A stretch of DNA of 64,000 bases from Diploptera punctata (GCA_030220185.1 JASPKZ010008351.1:1240001-1304000), one strand, 5' to 3'; numbered from the stretch's first letter, positions 22,650 to 33,555 are shown. Numbers and translations: made by a program. Notes: generated by a model not told the origin, from the letters alone.

Positions 22650-23130
22650 AGAAAGTTTATATAAAACTATTATTCTACCAGTTATATTATATGGATGTAA
22701 AACATGGACTCTTACTTTAAGGGAGGAAAGGATATTATGAGTATTTGAGAATAAAGTTCTTAGGAAAATTTTTGGACCAAAGAGAGATGAACAGACAGGT
22801 GAATGGAGAAGACTGCATAACAGTGAATTACATGGTCTTTATAGGAAGCCAGATATAATGAGAACAGTTAAGTCTCATAGACTGCGATGGGCAGGACATG
22901 TGGTACAAATGGGGAATGAAAGACGTGCATGGAAGGTTCTTGTAGGAAAACCAGAGAGAAAAACCCAGTTGGTAGACCAAGAATGAGGTGGGAGAATAAC
23001 ATTAACTATGATTTGAGGGAAGTAGATTATACAGGGGATGATTGGAAAACATTGGCTCAGGAAAGGGATGTATGGAGAACTTATGTCCGTGCGGCCATGA
23101 ACCTATGGGTTCGATAGTGCCAGTGAGTTA
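22650..23130 (+). mobile_element. RTE-like LINE 3' end (decayed)
   Basis: SLYKTIILPVILYGCKTWTL through RPRMRWENNINYDLREVDYT to the family's 3' signature and an AGTTAGTT tail. One stop (near 22738) and a frameshift near 22960. Confidence 0.8.
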
Positions 23131-23164
23131 GTTAGAAGTTAAATATGAATTGCATTTCTTACAA

Positions 23165-24300
23165 TTCTTATCAATGAAGAAATAAGAATTAAATGAATCG
23201 TGAATTCTTCTTACCTCTTACTTCTATGTTTTTTTAAACACAGCACTGCAGTATCAGCGACCATTTTCACCATCCTCAGCTGTTTTCACAACTGTCAATT
23301 TTTTTCTTTTGCCGGTAATTATCCAAACTGCCATCTGGTGTTCTTTTGAAGGAATTATTTTCTAAACTGCCATCTGGTGTTCTTTTGAAGGAATCATTTT
23401 CTAAACTGCCATCTGTCGCATTTTTGAAGAACTTTGTAATCAAACTCAGTTCGTCTGGAATCTCGAAGTTCATGGTTCTAGTATGGTTTTTTTTAATATA
23501 TATCTTTTCCCAAACTGTTAAATCCAAAGGTTTGGATAGATGTTTCAAAAGCTTTGCTTCTTTTTCAATTCTACGATGCTCTAATAAACTATGTGCTGTA
23601 GCTGATTTTTCAATTTCTCCATTCTTTATGTTTCTGAAGTGTTACTTTTCACGAGTTTCCAAGTTCCTTTTTGTTTTTCCCATATATATCCTGTTGCAAT
23701 CTTTGCAATCAATTTGATAAATTCCAGATTTTTTGTTGTCTGGGGTGTTAACTTTATTATTAGTTAACAGAAGTTTATCCAGGCTGAATTTGTTAATTGG
23801 AGCCAATGTTATATTAAATTTTTTGAAACGTATTATGAACTTCAGGATGGTAAGTAAATTTCTTGAATTTTACATCTTTCTTGGAATCATGTTGTAGGGT
23901 GGTGTATTCCTGTAACATTTCTGTTGTTTAAATTTATTTAATTTATTCTTTATTATGTCTTCATCAAAACCATTTATTTCAGCAACATGTACAATTAGAT
24001 TATATTCGTTATCAAAATCTTTTACATTAAGTGGAATATTTATCAATCTGTGTAACAGACTATTGTAAATTGCATGTTTACGTGATACATGATTAAAACC
24101 TGAAGATTTTATGTAGTTGTCAGTAGGTGTGTCTTTTCTATAAATATTAAATTCAATTCTTTGCTGTAATTCATTTCTTATTAAGTATAAGTCTAAAAAT
24201 GGGATCTTGTTCAATTTCAATAGTGAATTTTACTGATGATGGTCGCTAATACTGCAGTGCTGTGTTTAAAAAAAAACATAGAAGTATGAGGTAAGAAGAA
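23165..24300 (-). mobile_element. PLE family D, RT C-terminus plus GIY-YIG, inverted pLTRs
   Basis: Minus strand 24220-23870 encodes [20 protein letters not shown], the end of a PLE RT (KIPFLDL..., [20 protein letters not shown]). Next come [20 protein letters not shown] (GIY-YIG; YIG changed to YMG), [26 protein letters not shown] and the family's repeated PDGSLENNSFKRT C-terminus. Frameshifts at about 23640 and 23760. A 3' pLTR with a hammerhead-like motif lies on the left; a plus-oriented copy of the same pLTR closes the right side (24227-24300). Left and right arms are therefore inverted. Confidence 0.82.
23246..23289 (-). ncRNA. Hammerhead-like motif, family D variant
   Basis: Minus strand: CAG / CUGAGGA / U / GGUGA...UCGC / UGAUA / ACUGCAGU / G / CUG. 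Stem I (CAG/CUG), stem II and palindromic stem III are present. GAAA is replaced by GAUA and position 17 is G, both atypical for an active hammerhead. Confidence 0.45.
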
Positions 24301-24332
24301 TTCACGATTCATTTAATTCTTATTCATAAAAC

Positions 24333-25185
24333 CTCATAATCAACTTTTATAAGATTCATGATGTGTTCCGTTGAGGTTTATTCAAAATTAATATAAAATT
24401 ATAGAATATTCACCTGGAAGGTCCGTCTCCTCAACTTAATTATCATTTAACTACATTAAGTATATGGCAAAAACCAATGGCTATAATGAAGAATTCATAG
24501 ATAAGCTCGTAAAAAAACAAAAAAGGAAGAACAACATAACCAACATAACTAAACTAGAAAAAGAATCTGACAACAACAAGAAAACATGGATAACACTTAC
24601 ATACACAGGAAAAGAAATGACAAAATTAGCCAATGCACTAAAGAAAGCCGATAAAAACGTAAAAATAGCATACAGAACCAATAACAAATTAAACAACATA
24701 ATAAACAATAACATTGAAGAAAATAACATTTTCAACAGCAAAGGAGTTTATAAACTGACATGTAAGGACTGCAACAAATTTTATATAGGAAGGACAAACA
24801 GGAGTTTAAAATCAGATTCAAAGAACATTTTCGAGACTTCATTCACGCAGAAGGTAAATCAAGCTATGCAAAACACGTTATCCATGAAGGACATCGCATG
24901 TTAAATATTGAAAACACCCTAACAGTAATGCACAGAGAAAATAATCCAGCGAAGATAAACGTACTCGAAAAGATGGAAATCATGAAAGCAGCTCACAACG
25001 ACAGCCTGATAAACGAAAATGAACCCAATACATGTAACCCCCTCTACCAGATCTTCAGTGAAACACCAGTTTTGAATCCTGCCGATGATGGGACAAGTCC
25101 CGAAAGCGCTACAGTTAAATGATAATTAAGTTGAGGAGATGGACCTTCCAGGTGAATATTCTATAATTTTATATAAACCTCATAA
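24333..25185 (+). mobile_element. PLE family A copy with inverted pLTR arms
   Basis: Plus strand encodes [40 protein letters not shown] (GIY-YIG), a frameshift at ~24812, [11 protein letters not shown], then the natural C-terminus NPADDGTSPESATVK-stop. Left arm 24392-24452 is the reverse complement of the right pLTR 25113-25174. Upstream RT is missing. The C-terminal codons overlap a hammerhead-like motif. Confidence 0.83.
25069..25119 (+). ncRNA. Hammerhead-like motif, PLE family A
   Basis: CCGATGA (25082-25088; canonical CTGATGA with one substitution), U, perfect stem II GGGAC/GUCCC, GAAA (25102-25105), self-complementary stem III AGCGCU, A17 (25111), then CAGUUAAA. Stem I pairs CUG/CAG and further AA/UU and UUU/AAA across small bulges. 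The U4-to-C change probably reduces activity. Confidence 0.65.
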
Positions 25186-25531
25186 TGTTAAAAATTCCCA
25201 AATTTATTATATAAAAATGAAGAAATATTTCCTTCTAACATTAAAGTAGAAAACTAATAATATTTATTAAATAAAATAAGAACCCCTTATTATTATTATT
25301 AAATGAGGGTAAATATCAGGCTTTTGGTCTAGATATGATAGAAACAACATTAAATGTCAAACTCTTTAAAATCAATTTAGAACAAAGAAAATCTGTATCC
25401 CAAATATTCCAAATTAGAACTGTCAGTCAGATGTCAAACAACTGTCAGAAACTAATTAATGTTCTAGACTTTACAATTTTCTGGACATTTGAAGACCAAT
25501 AGTTAGAACCTAGATAAGAGGCCAGAAAGAT

Positions 25532-25840
25532 TTTTTTTTGTCTAATGCCACCAGGTTGTCTTCTGGCTTTCTCCCCTTGCATTGGTGGATTTGTAATCCA
25601 TTCTTTAGGTTGGGGCACCTGGAAGGCAGAGTTATGTTACCCCAATGATGTGATGGGTGATAAATGATAATGAAGCATCAGGAGAGTTCTTAACCTAAAC
25701 TTAATCTAAATTCCAGATCATTGGCAACCACAGGAATAATTCTCTTTAAGGAAAAATTACTATGGTTTGACTGGGAATCGAACCCAGACCTCGTGAATTG
25801 TAGTCAGAAATGCTGACCACTAGCCCATGAGGCTGGCCAG
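25532..25840 (-). mobile_element. SINE family 1, full length
   Basis: On the minus strand: tRNA-like head (GGCTAGTGGTCAGCATTTCT; GGGTTCGATTCCC-type B box), body, and poly(A) at 25541-25532. Reference copy for this family in the window. Confidence 0.85.
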
Positions 25841-25973
25841 AGGCCAGAAAGTCAGTTAGAGATGATATTTTTGTACCCTTCTCGAGACTATGGAATTTCC
25901 AGATTTTATGGTTTTCTCTCTCTCAAAAAAATGAAAGTCAATAAAAATTTTATAAAATATATGAAGGGCTCGG

Positions 25974-26579
25974 GGCACGCCGTAGCGTAGTGGTTAAGGC
26001 ACTGAGCTACAAGCCGGAGGGTCGAGGGTTCAAGTCCCGTTGGGGTCAGGATTTTTAAACTGACCCAAACCCTCTGGCGGCACTATGGCCCTGGGGTTGA
26101 CTCAGCCTCTAACGGAAATGAGTACCAGACGCTTGTTCTGGGGGTAAAGGCGGCCGTCACGCAGGGCTGACAACCCGGCTGACATAAAGTGCCGATTGTC
26201 TAGAAAAAGTGGGAGCCTTAACCTCCTACTACCCCAAGGACCTCCGGGTCTGTTGTGGGATCACTTTACTTTGGGGCACGCCATAGCGTAGTGGTTAAGG
26301 CACTGAGCTACAAGCCGGAGGGTCGAGGGTTCAAGTCCCGTTGGGGTCAGGATTTTTAAAACTGACCCAAACCCTCTGGCGGCACTATGGCCCTGGGGTC
26401 GACTCAGCCTCTAACTGAAATGAGTACCAGACGCTTGTTCTGGGGTAAAGGCGGCCGTCACGCAAGGCTGACAACCCGGCTGACATCAAGTGCCGATTGT
26501 CTAGAAAAAGTGGGAGCCTTAACCTCCTACTACCCCAAGGGCCTCCCGAAACCTGTTGTGGGATCACTTTACTTTACTT
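25974..26579 (+). mobile_element. Tandem dimer of a tRNA-derived SINE (family 5) with shared TSD
   Basis: Two ~300-bp monomers (25974-26272, 26273-26579), each starting GGCACGCC(G/A)TAGCGTAGTGG (A box), with GGGTTCAAGTCCCGTTGG (B box) and ending CTTTACTTT. The identical 16-bp TATATGAAGGGCTCGG flanks the pair (25958-25973 and 26580-26595) but not the internal junction, so the dimer inserted as one unit. Confidence 0.92.
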
Positions 26580-26739
26580 TATATGAAGGGCTCGGCTGTA
26601 AAACATGGTAACTGACAAATTCTTGAAAATTGAGTTGTAACATATAAACTGTGATATGTGACCTTGAAGCAGTTTTTACACCTGTCAATAGATAGCAGAT
26701 GTATTGTCAACTACATGCACCAAATGCTTCAGGAAAGTC

Positions 26740-27190
26740 ACACATCATATTTGAAGATAAAAATTACAAACTCAGACTGGGACTCGAACCCACAATCTTT
26801 GGCTTTCCAGGCCAATGATTTACCAACTGAGCTATCTGGGCGAGTTCCAATCTAAACTTAAATTTTTCTCTTATATACACTGTCAATTCCCACACACCAA
26901 AAGCTATGAAATCTTTGCAAATGGCAGTTTCTTTCAATGTTTTTATTATTCATTTCATACATCTCAATGATGGATAAATCATATTTGAAGATGAAAATTA
27001 CACACTCAGACTGGGACTCGAACCCAGGACAGTGTATATAAGAGAAAAATTTGCATTTAAATTGGAACTCTCCTAGATACCTCAGTTGGTAGATCATTGG
27101 CCTGGAAAGCCAAAGATCATGGGTTTGAGTCCCAGTCTGAGCGTGTAATTTTTCTCTACAAATATGATTTATCCATCAATGAGGTGTATG
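26740..27190. repeat. tRNA-like repeat family (SINE 6): inverted copies
   Basis: tRNA-like bodies at 26771-26842 (-), 27003-27031 (-, partial) and 27071-27143 (+). Each has CTCAGTTGGTA and GGGTTCGAGTCCCA boxes and an anticodon loop reading GGA. They are flanked by GAGAAAAATT / AATTTTTCTC-type sequences that extend the acceptor stem. Not functional tRNA genes: class-I shape with a Ser-type anticodon and mismatched acceptor stems. Confidence 0.7.
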
Positions 27191-27880
27191 AAATGAATAA
27201 TAAAAACATTGTTGTACATAAATATTAATTTTTTAAATAACTTTTAAATAAATTGTTACATAAATCAACATACACAAGTTACTGTGTGCCAAAATAGCAT
27301 ATCCAAAAAATCACAACTCTAACAAGGAAACAAGTGCATGCTTGAAACCTACCTAGAAATTTTTCCCAGAGGAACATTGTGATGTACTAAGGGCATGTCC
27401 AAAAAAAAAAATTATCTGCTTTTTTAACTGCAAAGCACATAATTCGAAGCCAGAAAATGCAATGGCAACCCATTGTGCAAAGCAGATGGATGTTCCTACA
27501 TGAGAAGAGCAGAGTGGAGTGAGGCAAGGTGCAGTGTGGATGGCAGATTGTGAGGGTTATTCAATTCACCAAGTCAGGAGTTGTATTACTTCCCTGTAGT
27601 TTAAATGAGAGATTTGACACTGATTTTAGTGCCTTGCAGTTAAAAGCGGCAGCTAATTTTTTTTGGACATGCCCTCTTACATCACAATGCTTCTCTGGGA
27701 GAAATTTCAAGGTAGGTTTTGGCATGCAATGGCTGATAGTTCCCTTGTAAATATTACATGTCACAAGCAGTGTGCAATTATTGTGTTATAGAAATAGTTT
27801 TCCGGTTCTCCTGTAAAGTTAAAAAAATAGAAGTACACCCTTTTTTTCTCACGTATGGATAAAAAATGCCAAGTCAACAT
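27191..27880. other. Spacer without recognised feature
   Basis: AT-rich; a mirrored pair of ~70-codon frames at 27529-27764 has no domain. Confidence 0.4.
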
Positions 27881-27884
27881 TCCT

Positions 27885-28265
27885 TCTTCTTCGGCTTTCC
27901 CCCACTTATAGGTTTGCCGTCTTCAGTTTCCATTTATCTCTATCATTCCAATCTCCCTCTTCCAAATTCAATCATCCATTATAGTTCTGACGTAGGTTTT
28001 CCATTTCCATCTTGGTCTGCCACGTTTATTTCTTCCAGGGGGTGACCATTGGTATATATTTTTTGGCCATCTTTCATTTTCCATTCTTTGTACATGGCCA
28101 TATCATTGAAGTGTTTGATTTTCAATCCTCTTAACAACAGATGTGGTGATATTCATTTCTCTCCAAAGGAATTCATTTCTTATTTTATCCTGTCTTATTT
28201 TTTGGAGGCTTCTTCTAAAATAATCAAATTCTACTGTTCTAATTTTGTTCTTTTATAATTGTCAA
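27885..28265 (-). pseudogene. LINE RT tail
   Basis: Minus strand: FRRSLQKIRQDKIRNEFLWR, TSVVKRIENQTLQ-stop-YGHVQRM, WSPPGRNKRGRPRWKWKTYV, then a decayed tail. Confidence 0.65.
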
Positions 28266-28425
28266 CATTCCTAATAGATTAAATATAGGGCTATTCAAAG
28301 AGAAGGAACAAACTTCAAACATTTATTTCTTCCAAACTACAAAAAACAGAAACACAATTCCAATGTTCCTAGAAAAAGAAAAGTTTGAAGTTCCAATCAT
28401 GGCCACATTGGCACTGTTGCTTGAA

Positions 28426-28654
28426 TTATATTATTTTTAGTCTGATCACCTTACCTCAATATTAATGTTGATTTGTTCTTGGACATGTTTCAAAACAATT
28501 CTGTTTTATCGTCAGCTTGTCCAGGGGTAAGAATTGTTTTGAAACATGTCCAAGAACAAATTAACATTAATATTGAGGTAAGATGATCAGACTAAAAATA
28601 ATATAATTAAAATAACCTGAAAATATCACTTCCTAAAATTAAATATTAATTACA
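28426..28654 (-). mobile_element. Small foldback hammerhead-bearing retroelement (229 bp) with 13-bp TSD
   Basis: Inserted in the Tc1-like element between two copies of ACTGTTGCTTGAA (28413-28425, 28655-28667). No ORF. Inverted arms (TTACCTCAATATTAATGTTG vs CAATATTAATG...GAGGTAA) enclose a minus-strand hammerhead (28480-28516). The plus arm repeats only the 3' part of the motif. Related to 49158-49432. Confidence 0.8.
28480..28516 (-). ncRNA. Hammerhead ribozyme candidate
   Basis: Minus strand: CUGACGA (28515-28509), U, stem II AAAAC/GUUUU with loop AGAAUU, GAAA (28491-28488), self-complementary stem III ACAUGU, C17 (28482). All core residues fit the CUGANGA...GAAA...UH consensus. Stem I beyond the first base pair is weak. 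Confidence 0.68.
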
Positions 28655-29084
28655 ACTGTTGCTTGAAGTTGCAATCATAGTTGCATTGGCACCATTAGAT
28701 TGGAAGAGGAGGAGCAGAAGATCAACTTCATTGCCGGTGGCCTCCCAGGTCACCAAACCTAACACCGTGTGATTTTTATCTGTGGGGTTACGTAAAAGAC
28801 CATGTTTTTATCCCCCCTATGCCTGACACTCTTGAAAATCTGCGACATCGAATTGTTGAAGCTGTGAATTCGATAACTAGAGACCAGCTGATTTGTGTGT
28901 GGCAAGAAATGAGCCACCATTTAGGTATTTATTGTGTAACACATGGTGCTCATATTGAATGCATAAAATAGTGAAATTTGAACTTTTCTCTTTCCAGGAA
29001 TGTTAGAATTGTGTTTATATTTTTTGTAGTTTGGAAGAAATAAATGTTTGAAGTCTGTTCCTTCTTTTTGAATAGCCCTGTATT

Positions 29085-29735
29085 AAAAATATCACCTCAC
29101 CCCATATTTTGTATTCTTTTCAGACAGGTTTGGATTAATTATTATTCCATTATCAATATTTTCATGATCATTGATGCACTCGTGATAGAATAATGGTTTT
29201 GAAAATACTGATGATGGAATAATTATTCCAAAACTGTTCTTAAAGAAGATAAAATATGAGATGATATTTTTTTAATATTTAATTATTAATATCACAAAGT
29301 GTTACTTTCAACTAAGTTTAAACATCTGAAAAAATTCATTTCCACCCAGTACATTCAGTCTTCGACACAGAATTTGACTGATGATCAAATGCTAAGTCCC
29401 TCTGTGGCTACTTTCATGGAGCAGAATACACATAAGACAACTTCGGCATATAGATAATGTTTTTCACATATTTGCTTTAACCTATATTTTCTCTGTACAC
29501 TCATTTGCCTTAACTTTGCCAGCTAAAATAAAGTGTTATTATTATTTGCATCAAGTACTTACAATAATCAGAACTTAGAAAAATTTAATTAATAGAAAGT
29601 TAGAAATTTAATGACTCTCCTCATAATTGTAGAAAAAATTTACCCTCCAGCAGATCAATCAAATTCTGTCGAGCTTCCTGATGTAATTTTATAATTGAAT
29701 CAATAGTAACTTCAACATAATAAATCATTAATAAA
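29085..29735. other. AT-rich spacer
   Basis: No supported feature. Confidence 0.45.
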
Positions 29736-29738
29736 ATA

Positions 29739-30055
29739 TCCATCCATAGTAATTCTGCCCGAGGGCAGGTCTTTCACTGCAATCATAGCATTTTCATGCT
29801 ATGCTTTGTAGCTTTACTAGGGAATTATAGGTGTGGTAGCTTCCTGTTGCTTTCCACACCGGTGAAAGATGATGATGATGATGATGGCCAGATGATTTTC
29901 GGGGACCATTGGGCCCTAAGCATCCTGACATTTGTCTTACAGGTGAGGAAAAACGCCGAAAAAAACACTACCCAGGGGCCTGTCCCGACAGGGAATTGAA
30001 TCTGGGCCTGCTGCGTGACAAGGCAGCATGCTACCTCGAGGTCACAGCGGTGGAC
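29739..30055 (-). mobile_element. SINE family 2, full length
   Basis: Minus strand: CCACCGCTGTGACCTCGAGG head, B-box region degraded (GATTCAATTCCC), 3' end TTACTATGGATGGATATT. Confidence 0.88.
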
Positions 30056-30182
30056 TTAATAAAATATGATGTTTGTTAATTGTATTAGAGTGAAGCAGCC
30101 AATGCCAGAATATTTATGAATAGCCAGAACTCGAAGGATTTACAGGTTCATTCAAGAATTAATACAAAACTGAAAACAAATA

Positions 30183-31354
30183 CGAGGGTCATACTGAAAG
30201 TCATGAGCAACATTTTTTTAAACAATCATAATATTTATTTTAGACAAACCAAGTACACCATATTAATCTACAGACCTTCGTGCTACTTTTCAACATAGTC
30301 TCCATTTCTTTGCACACATTTTGTCCAGCGTTCTATAAGCTTGAAAATTCCCTTATGATAGAAGTTCGTTCCAGCTGCTCGAAAACACTGACGAATATCC
30401 TCCAGCGTCTTGTAGCGTTGGCCCCTCATCTGCTCCTTCACAGAACCGAAAAGATGGTAGTCGGAGGGTGCCAAATCGGGACTATAGGGAGGATGTGGAA
30501 TAGTTTCCCACTCAAATGGCCTGATCTTCTCCACAGTGGCACAAGCAGTGTGAGGACGCGCGTTATCATGTTGCAGAATGATCTTCCTTCCAGGGCGTTT
30601 GTCGCAACCTTGCACATCCCAGAAGATGCTGCCCATAACTTTCCCAACAGATTGCACTGTCTTTGCTTTTTTCTTGGATGGCGAATTCAAGTGGTGCCAT
30701 TCCATACTCTGGCATTTCGTTTCATGCTCGTAGCGATGAAACCAGCTTTCATCACCTGTCACAATACTCGTCAAAAAATCATCACCTTCATTTCGAAATC
30801 TCTGAAGGTTATGGGTGATGGTTCTTCTCTGAAGTTTGTGGTCTTCACTCAATAAACGTGGAACCCAACGGGCACTAACTTTTCGGTAACCTAAGCTATG
30901 AATCATTTCTTGCACTGCACTGTGTCCTATTGCAAGTTTTGTAGCGATTTCATTCACTGTGATACGCCTGTTGTCTCTAATGAGCGCATCAACTCTTTTC
31001 TTGTTGCAATCCGTGGAGGCAGAGCGTGGGCAACCGCTACGAGGCTTATCTTTGATACTCATGTTCCCATCTTTAAAATGTATCACCCATCTCCTAACAC
31101 TGCTGGCACCCATGCAGGCAGCAGATTGTTCCTGTTTAACAAGGAATTCAGTGACAGCGCGCTGTCGAAACTAAACATTGATGTCTGCCATTTTGGAAAC
31201 ACTGCGTGTGGTCACAAGATAGAAGCAATGACGCCACAAAACAGCAATGTTGTGGTATAAAGTCTGTAGATTACAATCCTGCAGTTGTTTTTGTTACATT
31301 GTTGAAATTTGAATTTTAACAGTGGGTTGCTCATGACTTTCAGTATGACCCTCG
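30183..31354 (-). mobile_element. mariner transposon, complete TIRs, defective transposase
   Basis: Perfect 29-bp TIRs (30183-30211; 31326-31354; CGAGGGTCATACTG...) flanked by TA at 30181-30182 and 31355-31356. 1172 bp. One transposase ORF on the minus strand. Confidence 0.95.
30283..31191 (-). pseudogene. mariner transposase with one stop and an in-frame deletion
   Basis: From ATG at 31191: MADINV, TAG at codon 7, then FRQRAVTEFLVKQEQSAACM... and an uninterrupted frame of 276 codons (31113-30283). N-terminal HTH (SVRRWVIHFKDGNMSIKDKP, GRPR-like CPRSAST), WVPRLLSEDH linker, TGDESWFH (Asp 1), LQHDNARPHTA (Asp 2), PPYSPDLAPSDYHLF (Asp 3). 34 residues separate Asp 2 and Asp 3, the mariner DD34D signature. 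About 35 residues normally between FWD and the second Asp region are missing (IFWDVQGCDKRPGRKIIL). Length ~302 versus ~345. Confidence 0.93.
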
Positions 31355-31374
31355 TAGCAAAGATATTGAAATAG

Positions 31375-31580
31375 TTAACGAGTCCCCCAGCCATTATAGT
31401 TGGTTTTCTCAATCTGGAGCCGCTACACAAATGCCTCATGATGCTGGGTAGGTACCGGTCCTATACTGACTGAAATTCCAAGAGAAAATTTCTTCCCCCA
31501 TGGAGACCCAAACCAGCACTAGTCCCATAGCTCTGTGCCAAGGCATCTTGCCTTAACCACTTGGCTACGGCATTGGACAC
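31375..31580 (-). mobile_element. SINE family 3, 5' part
   Basis: Minus strand head GCCGTAGCCAAGTGGTTAAG (A box) and GCTGGTTTGGGTCTCC (B box), then GAAATTTTCTCTTGGAATTT and CAACTATAATGGCTGG. Matches 48960-49480. Confidence 0.7.
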
Positions 31581-31759
31581 TATATACACTATGGAAGAAT
31601 AAAAAAAGATACCTACGAAAACAAATATCAAATATTTAATAGTAATGTAAAATAATTTTTTCTCTCTGGATGTGAAAACTTGGGCAGTAACAAAATGAAA
31701 TTACAAATAATGTACAGATATTTATAAATCACTGCTGAAGAAGAATAACTGGCATCACT

Positions 31760-31900
31760 GGGCCAACGTAATAATTAGGAATTATGGGAAAAATGCAGTG
31801 AGATGGTAAATGGGAATCAATTTAGAATGAGAAAATGGAAATGGATAGGTCACACTTTGAGTAAGGATGATGCTGGAACAAAGAGTGGGAACATCTAAGT
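31760..31900 (+). pseudogene. Decayed LINE RT tail
   Basis: VNGNQFRMRKWKWIGHTLSK matches the 'RRWRWIGHTLRK' motif of RT tails; nothing else is preserved. Confidence 0.45.
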
Positions 31901-32194
31901 ATAGTTTGAAAAGAACAGTTATAGAAGTGACTATGACAGATTATAAAACATGAAAGGAATAAAAATGATAAGGAACAGCGTTGGATGGATATGTTTCACA
32001 AATTTCCTGTTTCTAAAAAGAAAATACTACTATTATTTGTTTGAGAATTATAAATTATTATTAATTTAATCAAAAACACACAGCATCTTAGTGAGCTTTG
32101 TGTCAGTCTTACATAAGCTGAGGCATCCTTATCATGTATATGAAACCTGGTATTGTTACATATAAAACACTTGTACAACTTCATATTGCTTTTA

Positions 32195-32741
32195 CGGGGT
32201 GAATCATAAATATGGCTATAAGTTTGATCGCATTGTGTGATGAAAATATTATCATTACAGGAAATATGAAATTACTGTTGGAAAGGCAATTATTCAAATT
32301 ACAACAATGGAAGAAAACAAAACAGTGTAGAACTTACATCATTCGTCAAAATGGCGTTGAATATGCAACAGCAAATTACAATTGCTGCATGGGCAATAAC
32401 GTATGCTAATGATCGTGAGGCAGCAAGACGTGAGTTTAATGTAGCATTGCAGCTGTCTACTGTGGGGAAGTGGAGAAAACGACTGCTGGAAACGGGAAGG
32501 ATGCAGAAAATCAAACCTCCTGGAAGGCCTCGCATTAGCACAGATGCAGAAACAACAAAGAGAATTGTGGAGGCGTTCGACGCTAGCCCACAAAAATCAA
32601 CCCGCCAAGCTGCACGTGAGCTTCATGTCAGTCAATCGTAATTTGAAGGATTCCCTTTCCAATGATAACATCATATTTCCTTTAATAATAATAATATTTT
32701 CGTCACAAAATGTGATCAAACGATATTTCTGAATCACCCTG
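32195..32741 (+). mobile_element. Tc1/mariner-superfamily element, internally deleted
   Basis: Imperfect TIRs CGGGGTGAATCATAAATATG / ATATTTCTGAATCACCCTG with TA at 32193-32194 and 32742-32743; 547 bp. ORF 32351-32641 encodes an N-terminal helix-turn-helix: MALNMQQQITIAAWAITYAN, then GKWRKRLLETGRMQKIKPPG, RPRIST, FDASPQKSTRQAARELHVSQ. The catalytic domain is deleted. Confidence 0.8.
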
Positions 32742-32744
32742 TAA

Positions 32745-33000
32745 TTATTAAATAATAAAAATATGCTCATAATTTTGTGCTTGACTTTCTATCATTAAAT
32801 GATACTGTTTTCCTTAATTTTAACAAGATTTCTTACAGTATTCTTATGTGGAACTAGAAAATTCTATATAAATTGCCCAACATACTTCCCTACAAGACTC
32901 AGTTCTCATATTAAGAAAAAAAAAAAAACGCTACTGGAGTGACATATCAGAGAATTAATTTAAAATTTGCACACTGACAACTTCTTGAATATTAAATTAT
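32745..33000. other. AT-rich spacer
   Basis: No supported feature. Confidence 0.4.
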
Positions 33001-33007
33001 ATTTGAA

Positions 33008-33120
33008 GAGAAAAATTTTCGCCTAGACCGGGACTCGAACCCGGGACCCTTGGTTTTCCGGGCCAAGTGCTCTACCAACTGAGCTACCGAGGCGAGTTAC
33101 GATCTAGACGCAAATTTTTC
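33008..33120 (-). repeat. tRNA-like repeat (family 6)
   Basis: Minus-strand cloverleaf 33093-33021: GCCTCGGTAGCTCAGTTGGT, loop CCGGAAA (GGA), GGGTTCGAGTCCCGG T arm. The acceptor stem extends outward by GAGAAAAATT...AAAATTTTTCTC pairing. Confidence 0.75.
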
Positions 33121-33167
33121 TCTTATGTACGTTGTAATTCTTGAATATTATTAATACATGCATTAAT

Positions 33168-33347
33168 TTTTTTTTTTGCAAATGCCCCAGGTTGTCTTTC
33201 GACATTCCTGGTTTCTCTCCTGGCATGACGTTCTTGTAACCCACTTCTGAGGTTGGGGCACCTGGAAGGCGGGGTTACGTTGCCCCAATGATATGATGGG
33301 TGATGATGATAGTAGTGTGCCAGGAGAGTCCCTAATCCTAAACTTAA
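33168..33347 (-). mobile_element. SINE family 1, 3' half
   Basis: T-run (poly(A) on minus) then the family body up to AACTTAATCTAA; head replaced by the adjoining SINE family 2 copy. Confidence 0.78.
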
Positions 33348-33363
33348 TCTAAGATGAATATGA

Positions 33364-33555
33364 ATTATGATGATTGCGATGGCCATATTATTTCGGGGAC
33401 CGTTTGGGCCTTAAAAGTTTTCCTGACATTTGTCTTACAGGTGAGGAAAAACCCCGATAAAAACCTCACCCAGAAAACTGCCCCGACCGGGGATCGAACC
33501 CGGGCCCGCTGCGTGACAAGGCAGCACGCTACCTCGAGACCACAGCGGTGGACAC
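33364..33555 (-). mobile_element. SINE family 2, 5' half
   Basis: Minus strand: full tRNA-like head (GTGGTCTCGAGGTAGCGTGC, GGTTCG-type B box with CCCGGTCGGGGC) and upper body. Confidence 0.85.

Larger units (their letters stand above)
28286..29080 (+). mobile_element. Tc1/mariner-superfamily element, internally deleted
   Basis: TIRs of about 58 bp (starts TAGGGCTATTCAAAGAGAAG; ends CTTTTTGAATAGCCCTG) with flanking TA at 28284-28285 and 29081-29082. Only the transposase C-terminus remains (28735-28970: PNLTPCDFYLWGYVKDHVFI, TLENLRHRIVEAVNSITRDQ, VTHGAHIECIK-stop), holding the last catalytic Asp (TPCDF). Split by a hammerhead-bearing insertion at 28426-28654. Confidence 0.85.

Noticed and set aside
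27529..27764. Overlapping 60-70-codon ORFs on both strands
   Set aside because: No domain, no splice sites fitting a gene model.
33021..33093. Functional tRNA gene (Ser-GGA?)
   Set aside because: Class-I cloverleaf without the long variable arm of tRNA-Ser, mismatched acceptor pair, and many near-identical copies inside a mobile repeat.
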